A stretch of DNA of 64,000 nucleotides from Pseudomonas fluorescens (GCF_902497745.1 NZ_CABVHJ010000009.1:1-64000); one strand, 5' to 3'; shown: positions 1-11,989, numbered from the stretch's first letter. The notes: a model not told the origin generated them from the sequence alone. Numbers and translations: made by a program.

Positions 1-240
1 TGTACATCGACCTGAAAGATCGAGTCGATTTTGGATTCAGGGGCCGACCGAGGGTCTGGGGTGGTACATCGATCTGAAAGATTGAGGCGATTATGGATTC
101 AAGGGCTGATCGAGGTGTTTGAAGTTGTGCATTGACCAGATCGATTATGGATTCAATGGAGATCGTTCACGTCGGTGAACCTCCACAGCATCCCCCAATC
201 GGTTCCCTCTCCCTCGGGAGAGGGCTAGGGTGAGGGGCCT
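1..240. repeat. Right part of a MITE-like composite repeat
   Basis: Non-coding. Three related units ending in GATTATGGATTCA or a variant lie at about 3-39, 65-101 and 128-155. They are followed by a C-rich then G-rich terminal hairpin (about 205-237) ending in GGGTGAGGGG. The same units and the same terminus occur in the complete element at 23593-23904, so this looks like a copy whose left end lies outside the window. From 241 to 356 I see only the leader of prpD and no further gene. Confidence 0.6.
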
Positions 241-356
241 CCGACTGAAGAAACACAAAAAGAGCAGGCACCCCAGACCTGCTATCACCCAGACCAAACC
301 CGCCAAGCCCTGAGGAAGACCGCACCCACTCATCATTCCCGCACAGGAGAACCGCA

Positions 357-1841
357 ATGAGCGCCAACGTCGACCTGAACAACCGCCCTGACTACGACCG
401 TGTTCTGCAGGACATTGCCGATTACGTCCTCACCTTCAAAGTCACCTCCGCCGAAGCCCTCGACACCGCCCGCAACTGCCTGATGGACACGCTGGGTTGC
501 GGCCTGCTCGCGTTGCGTTTCCCCGAGTGCACCAAACATCTCGGTCCGATTGTCGAAGGCACCGTCGTCCCGTTCGGCGCGCGCGTCCCCGGCACTTCCT
601 ATCGCCTCGACCCGGTCAAAGCCGCGTGGGACATCGGCTGCATCGTCCGCTGGCTCGACTACAACGACACCTGGCTCGCCGCCGAGTGGGGCCATCCATC
701 CGACAACCTCGGCGGCATTCTCGCGGTGGCCGATCATCTCTCGCAAAAACGTCTGGCCAACGGTGAGTCGCCGCTGACGATTCGCGATGTGCTGGAAGCG
801 ATGATCATGGCCCACGAGATTCAAGGCGTGATCGCTCTGGAAAACTCCTTCAACCGGGTAGGACTCGATCACGTCATTCTGGTGAAAGTCGCCTCAACCG
901 CCGTCACCGCCAAACTCATGAGCGCCAATCGCGAGCAACTTTTGTCGGCGTTGTCTCACGCGTTTGCCGATGGTCAGGCCCTGCGCACTTATCGTCATGC
1001 GCCGAATGCCGGCTCTAGAAAGTCCTGGGCAGCGGGGGATGCGACGAGTCGTGGTGTGCGTCTGGCCGACATTGCCCTGCGCGGCGAGATGGGCATTCCC
1101 GGAGTGCTGACTGCCAAACAGTGGGGCTTTTATGACGTGCTGTTCAGCCACACCAATAGCGATCTGGCGCTGAAACCGGAAGATAAACGAGCTTTCAGTT
1201 TTTCGCGGCCGTTCGGCAGTTACGTGATGGAAAACGTGCTGTTCAAAATCAGCTTCCCCGCCGAGTTCCACGCGCAAACCGCCTGCGAAGCAGCGGTGAC
1301 CTTGCACCCGCAGGTGCGCAATCGTCTGCATGAGATCGACAAGATCGTCATCACCACTCACGAATCGGCGATCCGCATCATTTCCAAGGTTGGACCGCTG
1401 GCCAACGCCGCTGACCGCGACCACTGCATCCAGTACATGACCGCCGTGCCGCTGGCGTTCGGCAATCTGGTTGCCGAGCAATACGAGGATGATTTTCACA
1501 AGGCGCATCCGGTCATTGATGTGCTGCGCGAGAAAATGGTCATCGTCGAAGAGCCGCGTTTCACTCGCGAATATCTGGAGCCCGACAAGCGCTCGATTGC
1601 CAACGCCGTGCAGGTGTTTTTCAAGGATGGCAGCAGCACTGAAAACGTTGTGGTGGAATACCCGATCGGTCATCGCCGGCGTCGTGCCGAGGGTATTCCA
1701 TTGCTGGAGGACAAGTTCAAGGCCAATCTGGCGACGCGTTTCACCGGTCAGCGTAGTGGTGAGATCTTCGCGTTGTGCAAGGATCAGACGCTGCTTGAAG
1801 CCACCCCGGTGAACCGTTTCGTCGACCTACTTGTGATCTGA
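357..1841 (+). CDS. prpD: 2-methylcitrate dehydratase PrpD
   Basis: 494 residues, full length for the MmgE/PrpD family. It dehydrates 2-methylcitrate to 2-methyl-cis-aconitate in the methylcitrate cycle, which disposes of propionyl-CoA in the cytoplasm. The sequence is typical PrpD throughout: an N-terminal helical region with the RWLDYNDTW and WGHPSDN stretches (about residues 98-120) and a C-terminal domain with [17 protein letters not shown]. The ATG at 357 is preceded by CAGGAGAACCGCA, a good ribosome binding site. The other prp genes are not in the window; if the locus is arranged as in other pseudomonads they lie upstream and this is the last gene. A REP pair follows the stop. Confidence 0.96.
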   Translation: MSANVDLNNRPDYDRVLQDIADYVLTFKVTSAEALDTARNCLMDTLGCGLLALRFPECTKHLGPIVEGTVVPFGARVPGTSYRLDPVKAAWDIGCIVRWLDYNDTWLAAEWGHPSDNLGGILAVADHLSQKRLANGESPLTIRDVLEAMIMAHEIQGVIALENSFNRVGLDHVILVKVASTAVTAKLMSANREQLLSALSHAFADGQALRTYRHAPNAGSRKSWAAGDATSRGVRLADIALRGEMGIPGVLTAKQWGFYDVLFSHTNSDLALKPEDKRAFSFSRPFGSYVMENVLFKISFPAEFHAQTACEAAVTLHPQVRNRLHEIDKIVITTHESAIRIISKVGPLANAADRDHCIQYMTAVPLAFGNLVAEQYEDDFHKAHPVIDVLREKMVIVEEPRFTREYLEPDKRSIANAVQVFFKDGSSTENVVVEYPIGHRRRRAEGIPLLEDKFKANLATRFTGQRSGEIFALCKDQTLLEATPVNRFVDLLVI

Positions 1842-1850
1842 CGAAAAACC

Positions 1851-1935
1851 TGTAGGAGCTGCCGCAGGCTGCGATCTTTTGACTTTGATTGTAAAAAACA
1901 AGATCAAAAGATCGCAGCCTTCGGCAGCTCCTACA
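1851..1935. repeat. REP pair, GTAGGAGCTGCCGAAGG type
   Basis: Two inverted copies of the family TGTAGGAGCTGCCG-AGGCTGCGATCTTTTGA, separated by a short A/T-rich spacer, between convergent prpD and the EamA transporter gene. The right copy contains the TAG stop of the transporter (1931-1933). It may also act as the shared end of both transcripts. Confidence 0.85.
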
Positions 1936-2869
1936 CTGGCCGCGTACGCCATTTTTCGATGGGCAATTTGGTGATCGCAAAACCGCTCAACAAAATCGCC
2001 GAATAGATCATCAGCTCCCGGGACAGGGTTTGCCCCTCGTACCAGGCGCCAATGATCACGGCGAACACCGGGAAAATGATAAACACGAACGACAGGATGA
2101 TCGGGCTCAAGCGTTTAAGCAGTAAAAAGTAAACGATGAATCCACCCACCGATGCCACCAATCCGAGATACAGCAGGGCGCCCCACGAGCGGGCGCTGAC
2201 GTCTCTGAATACCGGCGTTTCAACGCTAAATCCGACAATAAATAACATCGCCCCGGCAATGCCGATCGGCAGCGTGTTGTAGGTGATCACACTGATCGCG
2301 CTGCCGTGTTTTTTCGTCACCACGTAACACAGCGCATGCATCACCGCCGCGCAGAGAATCGCCAGCACGCCCAGCCATTCGGCCTGATCCAAATGCAGAC
2401 CCTGACTGCGAATAATCATGAACAGACTGCCAAAACCAATCGCGATGCCGAGCATTTGCGACGGGTAGATTTTCTCGCGCAGAAACAGCGCCGAGAACAG
2501 CAGGATAAACACCGGCATGCAGCTGAATAGCAGCGCTGTCAGGCCGGACGATACGTGCATCTCGCCGTAGTTGAGCAGGTAGTAGGGCAGGCTGAAATAC
2601 GACAGCGTGACGAACACAAAGAACCGGCGACTCTGCTTTGGAAAAAACAGCGGTTCCTTGCGCAGCAGCGCGAAGCTCAGGAACAGCGGAAAAGCAATCA
2701 GAAAACGCAATCCGGCGGCCGTCAGCGGTGGCACGCTTTCCACCGCAATCTTGATCCCCAGCCACGTCGTGCCCCAACTCAGGCAGACGATCAAAAACAG
2801 CGTGCTGGTGAGCAATCCGGCGAGCCAGGGTTTGCTGATATTCATCGGTGTGCTGACGGCGGTCGACAT
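1931..2869 (-). CDS. EamA/DMT-family inner-membrane transporter
   Basis: 312 residues with about ten hydrophobic segments arranged as two EamA repeats, the drug/metabolite transporter architecture (RhaT/YdcZ-like exporters). An N-terminal WGTTWLGIKIAVESVPPL stretch is characteristic of the family. I chose the ATG at 2869 because GGAGCACGCC lies at the right distance; an upstream in-frame ATG at 2905 has no such site. It is divergent from a MocR-type regulator with about 90 bp between, a common regulator/transporter pairing, so the regulator probably controls it. The substrate cannot be told from sequence; an amino acid or amine is a guess. The stop codon is supplied by a REP element. Confidence 0.85.
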   Translation of the reverse strand: MSTAVSTPMNISKPWLAGLLTSTLFLIVCLSWGTTWLGIKIAVESVPPLTAAGLRFLIAFPLFLSFALLRKEPLFFPKQSRRFFVFVTLSYFSLPYYLLNYGEMHVSSGLTALLFSCMPVFILLFSALFLREKIYPSQMLGIAIGFGSLFMIIRSQGLHLDQAEWLGVLAILCAAVMHALCYVVTKKHGSAISVITYNTLPIGIAGAMLFIVGFSVETPVFRDVSARSWGALLYLGLVASVGGFIVYFLLLKRLSPIILSFVFIIFPVFAVIIGAWYEGQTLSRELMIYSAILLSGFAITKLPIEKWRTRPV

Positions 2870-2959
2870 GTGGCGTGCTCCGAGCGGTGGAATTGACCTG
2901 ATCACGTAAACGGTCTATTTCTGATTGAACCTGTTTTAAGCACGCTATTCGGGGTGACA

Positions 2960-4369
2960 ATGACTGTCAAAGTAAGTATTGCCATGGTGTCAATCCTCCG
3001 CGACGGCCTCGCCAATGGCGTCGGCGTGAAGTACAAACGCTTGGCCGATGCGGTCGCACAGGCCATCGACGAAGGTGTGATCGATGCGGGATGCAAGTTG
3101 CCGCCGCACCGTTTGCTGGCCGACAGCCTGGGCGTGACCATCGGCACCATCAGCCGGGCCTACGGTGAACTTGAGCGTGTCGGATTGGTGGTGGCTCGCG
3201 TAGGAGATGGCACCTATGTGCGTCAGCGCGGGATGGAGCGGCCGCAGGACAAAGGCTTTCGCAATGTCAGTGATGAGCCTTCGGCCTGTTTCGACATGAG
3301 CCGCAATCAACCGATTCCAGCGCAGGAAGCGGCGTTCATGAGCCAGAGCCTGCAGGAGCTGGCCAGCGATCCGCGGGTGTTGCAGCAATTGACCGGGTAC
3401 ACCGCTGAAGGTGGGCTGGCACGGCACCGCTTGGCGGGTGCGGTCTGGCTGCAGCACGGGGCGTTTGTCCCGCACGTCGATCAGGTGTTGTGCGTCAACG
3501 GTGGCCAGCATGGTCTGTTGTGCGCATTGATGGGCTTGCTCAAGGCCGGCGACACCGTTGTGACCGAGCATCTGTCCTACCCGGGATTGATCGGCGTCGC
3601 ACGCCAGCTCGGGATAAAACTCCTTGGCGCGGCGATGGACGACGAAGGGCTTTTACCGTCGGCGCTGGAGGACATTTGCCGTCAGCATCGTGTTTCAGCG
3701 CTGTATTGCACCCCAACGATCCAGAATCCTACAGCCGCTGTGATGTCGATCCCACGGCGCGAGGCGCTCGCCGAGCTCTGTCGCCAGCACAATCTGTTGA
3801 TCATCGAAGATGAAGCCCACGCTGTGCTGGATCGCCAACGCCCGTTGCCGCTCAGCTATTTCGCGCCGGAGCGTTCGGTGCTGATTGGCAGTTTGAGCAA
3901 GGCTGTTTCAGCGGGTTTGCGCGTTGGTTATCTGCACGCGCCGCAAGCGTTGATCGGACGTTTGAGTGCCGCTATCCGCGCCACCTGCTGGATGGCCAAT
4001 CCGTTATCGATGGAAGTGGCGAGCCTGTGGATCGAAAGCGGCATGGCCGAGCGTTTGCTGGACGAACAGATCAGCGAGATCGCTCGGCGCAAAGCGTTGG
4101 TGGCGCCTGTTCTGCAGGGTTTGAATTACAAGACTCACCCTTACAGTCCGCATTTCTGGGTGGAGGTGCCTGAGTTGTGGCGGGCGTCGCAGATTGCGGC
4201 GGAGTTGAAGGAGAACAACTATCTGGTAGCCACCGCTGAGGCTTTTGCGGTGGGGCATGCAGCGGTGCCGCAGTTTATTCGGGTGAGTGTGTGTAATGCG
4301 GTGGGGGATGATCGGTTGTTGCTTGCAGGTTTTGAAGCTCTGGCCAAGGCATTAACAGACACCGTTTAA
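2960..4369 (+). CDS. MocR/PdxR-type GntR regulator with aminotransferase domain
   Basis: 469 residues: N-terminal winged helix of the GntR family (about 20-90, LADSLGVTIGTISRAYGELERVGLV) fused to a fold-type I PLP aminotransferase-like domain (about 125-465). The PLP lysine is visible in LIGSLSKAVSAGLRVGYL, and the ring-contacting aspartate region reads LLIIEDEAHAVL, slightly unlike the usual EDDYD. Such proteins are DNA-binding regulators that sense PLP or an amino compound rather than working enzymes. The ATG at 2960 follows CGGGGTGAC; an in-frame GTG lies 6 nt upstream. Divergent from the EamA transporter, which is the likely target. Confidence 0.9.
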   Translation: MTVKVSIAMVSILRDGLANGVGVKYKRLADAVAQAIDEGVIDAGCKLPPHRLLADSLGVTIGTISRAYGELERVGLVVARVGDGTYVRQRGMERPQDKGFRNVSDEPSACFDMSRNQPIPAQEAAFMSQSLQELASDPRVLQQLTGYTAEGGLARHRLAGAVWLQHGAFVPHVDQVLCVNGGQHGLLCALMGLLKAGDTVVTEHLSYPGLIGVARQLGIKLLGAAMDDEGLLPSALEDICRQHRVSALYCTPTIQNPTAAVMSIPRREALAELCRQHNLLIIEDEAHAVLDRQRPLPLSYFAPERSVLIGSLSKAVSAGLRVGYLHAPQALIGRLSAAIRATCWMANPLSMEVASLWIESGMAERLLDEQISEIARRKALVAPVLQGLNYKTHPYSPHFWVEVPELWRASQIAAELKENNYLVATAEAFAVGHAAVPQFIRVSVCNAVGDDRLLLAGFEALAKALTDTV

Positions 4370-4375
4370 TCGTTC

Positions 4376-4459
4376 TTCGCGAACAGGCTCGCTCCCACAT
4401 TCGACCGCATTTCAACGGGATAAACGCGATCAAACTGTGGGAGCGAGCCTGCTCGCGAA
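4376..4459. repeat. REPIN, GGGAGCGAGCCTGCTCGCGAA type
   Basis: Two inverted copies of the palindromic REP core between the converging MocR gene and ppsR. Confidence 0.85.
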
Positions 4460-4483
4460 AGCGTCAGCCCAGACACCACAAAT

Positions 4484-5302
4484 CTACTTGAACCGCCGCT
4501 CCACACCTTTCTCCACCAGAATCTTCGCCGAAATCTCTTCCACCGAAAAATGCGTGGAGTTGATGTTCGGGATGTTCTCGCGGCGGAACAGATTCTCCAC
4601 CTCACGCACCTCGAATTCGCACTGGGCGTAGCTCGAATAACGGCTGTTGGGCTTGCGCTCGTTGCGGATCGCGGTGAGGCGGTCCGGGTCGATGGTCAGG
4701 CCGAACAGCTTGTGCTGGTGGGCGCGCAGGGCCGTCGGCAGGGTCAGGCGCTCCATGTCGTCTTCGGTCAGCGGATAGTTGGCCGCGCGGATGCCGAACT
4801 GCATGGCCATGTACAGACACGTCGGCGTTTTGCCGCATCGCGACACGCCCACTAGTATCAAATCGGCTTTGTCGTAATAGTGCGTGCGCGCACCGTCGTC
4901 GTTGTCGAGGGCGAAGTTCACCGCCTCGATGCGCTCCATGTAATTGGAGTTGTGCCCGATCGAATGGGACTTGCCGACGGTGTAGGAAGAATGCTCGGTC
5001 AGTTCCTGCTCCAGCGGGGCGAGGAAGGTCGAGAAAATGTCGATCATGAAACCATTGGACGTTGCGAGAATCTCACGGATGTCCTGATTGACGATGGTAT
5101 CGAAGATGATCGGGCGGAAGCCGTCGGTTTCAGCGGCTTTGTTGATTTGTTGTACCATGGCCCGCGCTTTATCCACGCTGTCGATGTACGGTCGCGTGAA
5201 TTTGCTGAAGGTAATGTTTTCGAACTGCGCCAGGAGGCTTTGACCCAGGGTTTCGGCAGTGATGCCGGTGCCATCGGAGATGAAGAAAGCAGATCGTTTC
5301 AT
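4484..5302 (-). CDS. ppsR: PEP synthase regulatory kinase/phosphorylase PpsR
   Basis: 272 residues, the usual length for the DUF299/PSRP family. It switches PEP synthase off and on by ADP-dependent phosphorylation and Pi-dependent dephosphorylation of a catalytic-domain threonine. Family features visible: N-terminal [24 protein letters not shown] and the P-loop-like [19 protein letters not shown] in the middle of the protein. The start at 5302 is preceded by AAGGTGCAA and matches the family N-terminus; longer in-frame versions up to 5368 lack family similarity. It is divergent from its target gene ppsA, 174 bp apart, the usual arrangement in pseudomonads. Confidence 0.95.
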   Translation of the reverse strand: MKRSAFFISDGTGITAETLGQSLLAQFENITFSKFTRPYIDSVDKARAMVQQINKAAETDGFRPIIFDTIVNQDIREILATSNGFMIDIFSTFLAPLEQELTEHSSYTVGKSHSIGHNSNYMERIEAVNFALDNDDGARTHYYDKADLILVGVSRCGKTPTCLYMAMQFGIRAANYPLTEDDMERLTLPTALRAHQHKLFGLTIDPDRLTAIRNERKPNSRYSSYAQCEFEVREVENLFRRENIPNINSTHFSVEEISAKILVEKGVERRFK

Positions 5303-5476
5303 TTGCACCTTGGGCCTTAAGCTAGTCATCAATCTTGGATATGATAGGCGCGATTTGCCGGCCGCCAATGGCCAGCATTCTCACTTATTTTCCAGGTCCA
5401 GGCCATACAACCGGCCAAGGCTCCCCCGGGCCGCCGGTTTCTGAGCTTTTCCAACACAGTTAGTGGAGAGATCACC

Positions 5477-7852
<2,376 letters not shown>

Positions 7853-7876
7853 TAAGTATGTGAACGGCCCGTTCCC

Positions 7877-7966
7877 TGTGGGAGCGAGCCTGCTCGCGAA
7901 GACGGAGCAACATCCGCCATGGATGTTGGCTGATACACCGCTTTCGCGAGCAGGCTCGCTCTCACA
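7877..7966. repeat. REPIN downstream of ppsA
   Basis: Two inverted copies of the GGGAGCGAGCCTGCTCGCGAA core. The spacer itself holds a small dyad, CATCCGCCATGGATG. Confidence 0.85.
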
Positions 7967-7990
7967 AGGGCAGGGCTTTGAGATTCAATT

Positions 7991-8022
7991 AGGGCGGGCT
8001 CCTGTAGATGCCGCCCTTTTTT
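7991..8022 (+). terminator. Intrinsic terminator of ppsA
   Basis: Stem AGGGCGG (7991-7997) with CCGCCCT (8011-8017) followed by five T. It lies between ppsA and the next start at 8036, so the hydrolase gene probably has separate initiation or depends on read-through. Confidence 0.8.
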
Positions 8023-8035
8023 GTGCAAGAGCATT

Positions 8036-9025
8036 ATGCAAAGCAGCAGCAACCTGTTTCCTGTCGCCCTGATCAGCGCCGAACGGCGTGGTGATCTGAG
8101 CGAAGACGTGTATCGCCTGAAACCCGGCAACAGCCCCGACTGGTCTGTGGAAATCGCTGTGACCCGTTTGGGCATGGCCGATGACTCGGCGCCTCGCGGT
8201 GTGCCGGTGATTCTGCTGCACGGCAGTTTTTCCAATCGACGCTTCTGGTTTTCACCGAAAGGTCTGGGCCTGGGCGCGTATCTGACGCGTCTGGGTTTTG
8301 ACGTGTGGATCCCCGAGATGCGCGGCCACGGTTTGTCGCAGCGCAATGAGGAATACCGGCGCAACCGGGTCGCCGACTATGCCCGTTACGATCTGCCGGC
8401 GATTGCCGCGTTCGTGCGAGAGCAGAGCGGGCAGATTCCGCACTGGATCGGCCATTCGCTGGGCGGCATCACCTTGGCCGCCGCGCTCGGTGGTGAGTAC
8501 CTTGGCGAACCCGCCGTGGCTTCGGCTGCGTTTTTCGGCACACAAGTCAGCCGCACTTACTGGCCGCTGAAAATTCCGCCGGTGGAGTGGAGCGGGCGCT
8601 TTATTCTCAAGCGTTTTGCGCAACTGTCGGGTTCGCGCCTCAAGCGTGGCCCGGAAGATGAGCCGATCGGGCTGGCGCTGGAAAGCATGCGCTGGTACGG
8701 CTTGTTCGGCCGTTTTGGTGACAAGGACAAGGATTGGTGGGCGGGTCTGGCCGACGTCAAGGTGCCGGTGCTGGCAGTGACGGCGGCGGGGGATCATCAG
8801 GATCCGGCGTGGGCCTGCCGCAAGTTGTTCGAGCAGATCGGCTCGGAGCACAAGCAGTTCATCAACCTGGGCCGCGAGCAGGGCTTCAACGATAATTTCG
8901 GCCATGTCGAAATGTTGGTGAGCAAAGCGGCGCAGACTGAGGTATGGCCATTGGTGGCGCGCTGGTTGAACGATCAGCACACGCCGTTACTGGGCGAGAA
9001 GCCTGATCTGGCTGCTGCGGTCTGA
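8036..9025 (+). CDS. Alpha/beta-fold hydrolase (putative esterase/lipase)
   Basis: 329 residues. Alpha/beta hydrolase features: oxyanion-region HG in VILLHGSFSNRRFW, RGHGLSQ, and the nucleophile elbow GHSLG with Ser141. The catalytic His is probably in NDNFGHVEML near residue 294. No signal peptide is evident, so it is likely cytoplasmic or peripheral. I used the ATG at 8036 (MQSSSNLFPVAL), not the in-frame TTG at 8021, because AAGAGC precedes it and the TTG sits inside the ppsA terminator. The same gene lies between ppsA and rraA in P. aeruginosa as I remember it. Substrate unknown. Confidence 0.85.
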   Translation: MQSSSNLFPVALISAERRGDLSEDVYRLKPGNSPDWSVEIAVTRLGMADDSAPRGVPVILLHGSFSNRRFWFSPKGLGLGAYLTRLGFDVWIPEMRGHGLSQRNEEYRRNRVADYARYDLPAIAAFVREQSGQIPHWIGHSLGGITLAAALGGEYLGEPAVASAAFFGTQVSRTYWPLKIPPVEWSGRFILKRFAQLSGSRLKRGPEDEPIGLALESMRWYGLFGRFGDKDKDWWAGLADVKVPVLAVTAAGDHQDPAWACRKLFEQIGSEHKQFINLGREQGFNDNFGHVEMLVSKAAQTEVWPLVARWLNDQHTPLLGEKPDLAAAV

Positions 9026-9250
9026 GACGGGGCTGAGTAAAGGGCATTTCGTTCAGGTCGGCTTGCGGCTAAGATATGACGAATTGTGCGGTTCTGGTCA
9101 TATTCGGTGGCAGTTTAGCGATTACGTTTCAGCGTTTGTTCAGGTTCATTCAGCGAACATTCAATGAGCTAAGGTAAACAGCGACCACCGGCACTCGTCT
9201 CTTCAGAACGCGGCATCCTTGATCGTCTTGCTTTTTACAGGAGTTTTTCG

Positions 9251-9742
9251 ATGAACCATTACCTTACGCCTGACCTGTGCGACGCCTATCCGGAGCTGGT
9301 GCAGGTGCTGGAACCGATGTTCAGCAATTTCGGCGGCCGTGATTCATTCGGCGGCGAAATCGTGACCATCAAATGCTTCGAAGACAACTCGCTGGTCAAG
9401 GAACAAGCCGAACTCAAGGGCAATGGCAAAGTAATGGTGGTTGACGGTGGCGGTTCGCTGCGCCGTGCATTGCTCGGCGACATGATTGCCGAGAAGGCTG
9501 CCAAAAATGGTTGGGAAGGGCTGGTGATCTACGGTTGCATCCGTGACGTCGATGTCATCGCGCAGACCGACCTGGGCGTGCAGGCATTGGCCAGCCACCC
9601 GATGAAAACCGAAAAACGCGGCCTCGGCGACCTCAACGTCCCGGTGACCTTCGCCGGTGTGACGTTCCACCCGGGCCAGTACATTTATGCGGACAACAAC
9701 GGCGTGATCGTCTCGCCGAGCCCGCTGAAAATGCCTGAATAA
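9251..9742 (+). CDS. rraA: RraA-family protein (ribonuclease E activity regulator)
   Basis: 163 residues, typical length. E. coli RraA binds the C-terminal scaffold of RNase E and inhibits the degradosome; related proteins are 4-hydroxy-4-methyl-2-oxoglutarate aldolases, and the two groups are hard to separate. Visible motif: [20 protein letters not shown] and [20 protein letters not shown]. The ATG at 9251 follows ACAGGAGTTTTTCG. The 225-bp region upstream (9026-9250) holds a dyad at 9074-9103 and probably its promoter. Only 22 bp separate it from cmaX, suggesting co-transcription. Confidence 0.9.
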   Translation: MNHYLTPDLCDAYPELVQVLEPMFSNFGGRDSFGGEIVTIKCFEDNSLVKEQAELKGNGKVMVVDGGGSLRRALLGDMIAEKAAKNGWEGLVIYGCIRDVDVIAQTDLGVQALASHPMKTEKRGLGDLNVPVTFAGVTFHPGQYIYADNNGVIVSPSPLKMPE

Positions 9743-9764
9743 GATTTTCGACAAAGGGATGCGG

Positions 9765-10760
9765 ATGTTCGAGGAAGAAAACGCGCAATGGGGGCTGGTG
9801 CATGCCCTGGTGCTGGACGGTAAAGGCGGTGCGCGTTCGATAGCCCGGACTGAGCTCGACGATTTGCAGCTGCAGGCCCATGAAAGCCTGTGGCTGCATT
9901 GGGATCGCAGCCATCCGCAGACCCAGACCTGGCTGCGCAAATCCAGCGGCCTCAATGAATTCACCTGCGACTTGCTGCTGGAAGAGAACACTCGACCGCG
10001 CCTGTTGCCGTTGCCCGATTCCGAATTGCTGTTGTTCTTGCGCGGGGTCAATCTCAACCCGGGCGCCGAGCCGGAAGACATGGTCTCGGTGCGGATTTTC
10101 GCCTCCGCCCAGCGAGTAATTTCGCTGCGTTTGCGTCCTTTGCGTGCCACTGATGAGCTGTTGTTGCAATTGGCGGACGGCAAAGGCCCGAAAACGGCCT
10201 CTGAACTTATCCTTTATCTGGCTCAGTTTCTCACTAACAAAGTGCAGGATCTGGTCACTTGCCTCTCGGAAATTGCCGATGAGGAAGAAGAAAAGATGGA
10301 TGCCGACGAACGGTATACCCCCGAGCATGGCGCCATTTTGCACATCCGCCGCAGGGCCGCCGGGTTGAAACGTTTTCTTGCGCCGCAGCGGGATATTTTC
10401 GGACAACTGACGCGGATAAAACTGCCTTGGTTTGTCGATGACGATGCCGATTACTGGAACGAATTGAACAACAGCCTGACCCGCTATCTCGAAGAGCTCG
10501 AATTGACCCGGGAGCGCGTGGGGCTTGTGCTGGAGGCGGAAGACCGGCGTTTGAGCGAGCGCATGAATCGCACGATGTACCGCTTCGGGATCATCACCTG
10601 CATCTTTTTGCCGATGAGTTTCATCACCGGTCTGCTGGGAATCAACGTCGGCGGAATTCCATTCTCCATCAGCCCTTATGGCTTCCTGATCGCCTGCTTG
10701 ACGGTGCTCGCGCTGGCCTTCGGTCAGTGGTGGTTATTCCGTCGTTTGCGCTGGGTCTGA
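9765..10760 (+). CDS. cmaX: CorA-like divalent metal transporter CmaX
   Basis: 331 residues, CorA/ZntB type: a large cytoplasmic N-terminal domain, a long helix (about 215-265) and two C-terminal membrane segments with the pore motif GIN (FITGLLGINVGGIPF instead of the usual GMN). The GIN form with short periplasmic loop resembles ZntB zinc transport proteins more than classical magnesium CorA. I preferred ATG 9765 because AAAGGG lies six bases upstream; the ATG at 9759 abuts that site. It is the first gene of the cmaX-cfrX-cmpX-sigX-oprF order known from P. aeruginosa, where the products are linked to envelope homeostasis. Confidence 0.88.
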   Translation: MFEEENAQWGLVHALVLDGKGGARSIARTELDDLQLQAHESLWLHWDRSHPQTQTWLRKSSGLNEFTCDLLLEENTRPRLLPLPDSELLLFLRGVNLNPGAEPEDMVSVRIFASAQRVISLRLRPLRATDELLLQLADGKGPKTASELILYLAQFLTNKVQDLVTCLSEIADEEEEKMDADERYTPEHGAILHIRRRAAGLKRFLAPQRDIFGQLTRIKLPWFVDDDADYWNELNNSLTRYLEELELTRERVGLVLEAEDRRLSERMNRTMYRFGIITCIFLPMSFITGLLGINVGGIPFSISPYGFLIACLTVLALAFGQWWLFRRLRWV

Positions 10761-10823
10761 AAATGGCGCATGTGACCCGACCAAATTTGCCCGCGTCTTT
10801 CACAGACATCACGAGAGGTGCGT

Positions 10824-11072
10824 ATGCACGATCCGTTTGAACAGTCTTTGCGCGACATGCTCAACGCTTCGCCGTCCAGCCGCGACGACGATGCCTGTCT
10901 GGGCCGCGTACTCAAAACCGCCAACCGCCAGGTTGGCGCCGGTGATCTGTTCAGCCTGCTGGGCCGCTGGCTGCCCGCGCTGATGATCGCCCTGAATAAC
11001 GGCTCGGCCCATGTCTCGCCGGTTTCCCGTCTTCGTAAACCTACCGCTCGCACTGCTGATAAGGCTGATTGA
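10824..11072 (+). CDS. cfrX: Small conserved protein CfrX/CrfX
   Basis: 82 residues with no recognisable domain or signal peptide: MHDPFEQSLRDMLNASPSSR, then a hydrophobic LFSLLGRWLPALMIALNNG segment and a basic C-terminus rich in R, K and T. Identified mainly by position between cmaX and cmpX, where P. aeruginosa carries a small gene of this name, and by fit of the N-terminus to my memory of that protein. The ATG at 10824 follows GAGAGGTGCGT. Its stop is 2 nt before cmpX, so the two are translationally close. Function not known to me. Confidence 0.75.
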   Translation: MHDPFEQSLRDMLNASPSSRDDDACLGRVLKTANRQVGAGDLFSLLGRWLPALMIALNNGSAHVSPVSRLRKPTARTADKAD

Positions 11073-11074
11073 AT

Positions 11075-11899
11075 ATGGAACTCGACCTCTGGACTCAGAG
11101 CCTCGTCACTGCAATGACTGCGTTGTGGACCAAAGTAGCCAACTTCATTCCGAACCTGTTCGGCGCACTCGTCGTGCTGCTGTTGGGTTTCGTCGTAGCC
11201 AAGCTGCTCGATACCTTGCTGTCCAAGCTGCTTGCCAAACTCGGCCTTGACCGCCTGATGGGTGGCACCGGCCTGACCAAATTAATGTCGCGGGCCGGGC
11301 TGCAAGTGCCGATCTCGACCCTTATCGGCAAAATCGTTTACTGGTTCGTTCTGCTGATATTCCTGGTTTCTGCAGCAGAATCCCTTGGCCTTGAGCGAGT
11401 TTCAGCTACGCTGGATATGTTGGCGCTCTATTTGCCGAAAGTATTCGGCGCGGCGCTGGTGTTGCTGGTGGGTGTATTGCTCGCGCAACTGGCCAACGGG
11501 CTGGTACGCGGGGCGGCAGAAGGTGTGGGCCTGGACTACGCTTCGGGGCTTGGGCGGATTGCTCAGGGGCTGGTGATCATCATCAGCATCTCGGTCGCGA
11601 TCAGTCAGCTTGAGGTCAAGACCGACCTGCTGAACCATGTGATTGTCATCGTTTTGATTACCGTTGGTCTGGCCGTTGCGCTGGCCATGGGTTTGGGAAG
11701 CCGGGAAATTGCCGGTCAGATTCTTGCGGGAATCTATGTGCGTGAGTTGTATCAGGTTGGGCAACAAGTGCGTGTTGGCGAGGTCGAAGGGCAGATCGAG
11801 GAGATCGGCACGGTTAAAACCACATTGCTGACCGATGAGGGTGAGCTAGTCTCTCTTTCCAATCGGATCCTGCTGGAACAGCATGTGAGTAGCCGCTAA
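11075..11899 (+). CDS. cmpX: Mechanosensitive-channel-like membrane protein CmpX
   Basis: 274 residues with about five hydrophobic segments and repeated conserved TM-helix motifs (VVLLLGFVVAKLLDTLLSKL; VLLVGVLLAQLANGLVRG), followed by a short soluble domain resembling the beta domain of small MscS channels (LAGIYVRELYQVGQQVRVGEVEGQIEEIG). It is inner-membrane. In P. aeruginosa it has been linked to membrane stress responses and SigX activity. The ATG at 11075 is preceded by AAGGCTGATTGA and overlaps no other gene. It is followed after 90 bp by sigX. Confidence 0.88.
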   Translation: MELDLWTQSLVTAMTALWTKVANFIPNLFGALVVLLLGFVVAKLLDTLLSKLLAKLGLDRLMGGTGLTKLMSRAGLQVPISTLIGKIVYWFVLLIFLVSAAESLGLERVSATLDMLALYLPKVFGAALVLLVGVLLAQLANGLVRGAAEGVGLDYASGLGRIAQGLVIIISISVAISQLEVKTDLLNHVIVIVLITVGLAVALAMGLGSREIAGQILAGIYVRELYQVGQQVRVGEVEGQIEEIGTVKTTLLTDEGELVSLSNRILLEQHVSSR

Positions 11900-11989
11900 T
11901 CCGGCAAACCCTGCTAATGTATGCCGCCGCGAAATGCCAGCTGATGCTGGTCGCGGTGGACATTGACCTGACTGTCGGCACGACTTGTT

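Noticed and set aside
1..160. CRISPR array from the three spaced repeats
   Set aside because: Units are about 30-37 bp but diverge strongly, spacing is irregular, there are no cas genes, and the same units occur in a MITE-like element elsewhere.
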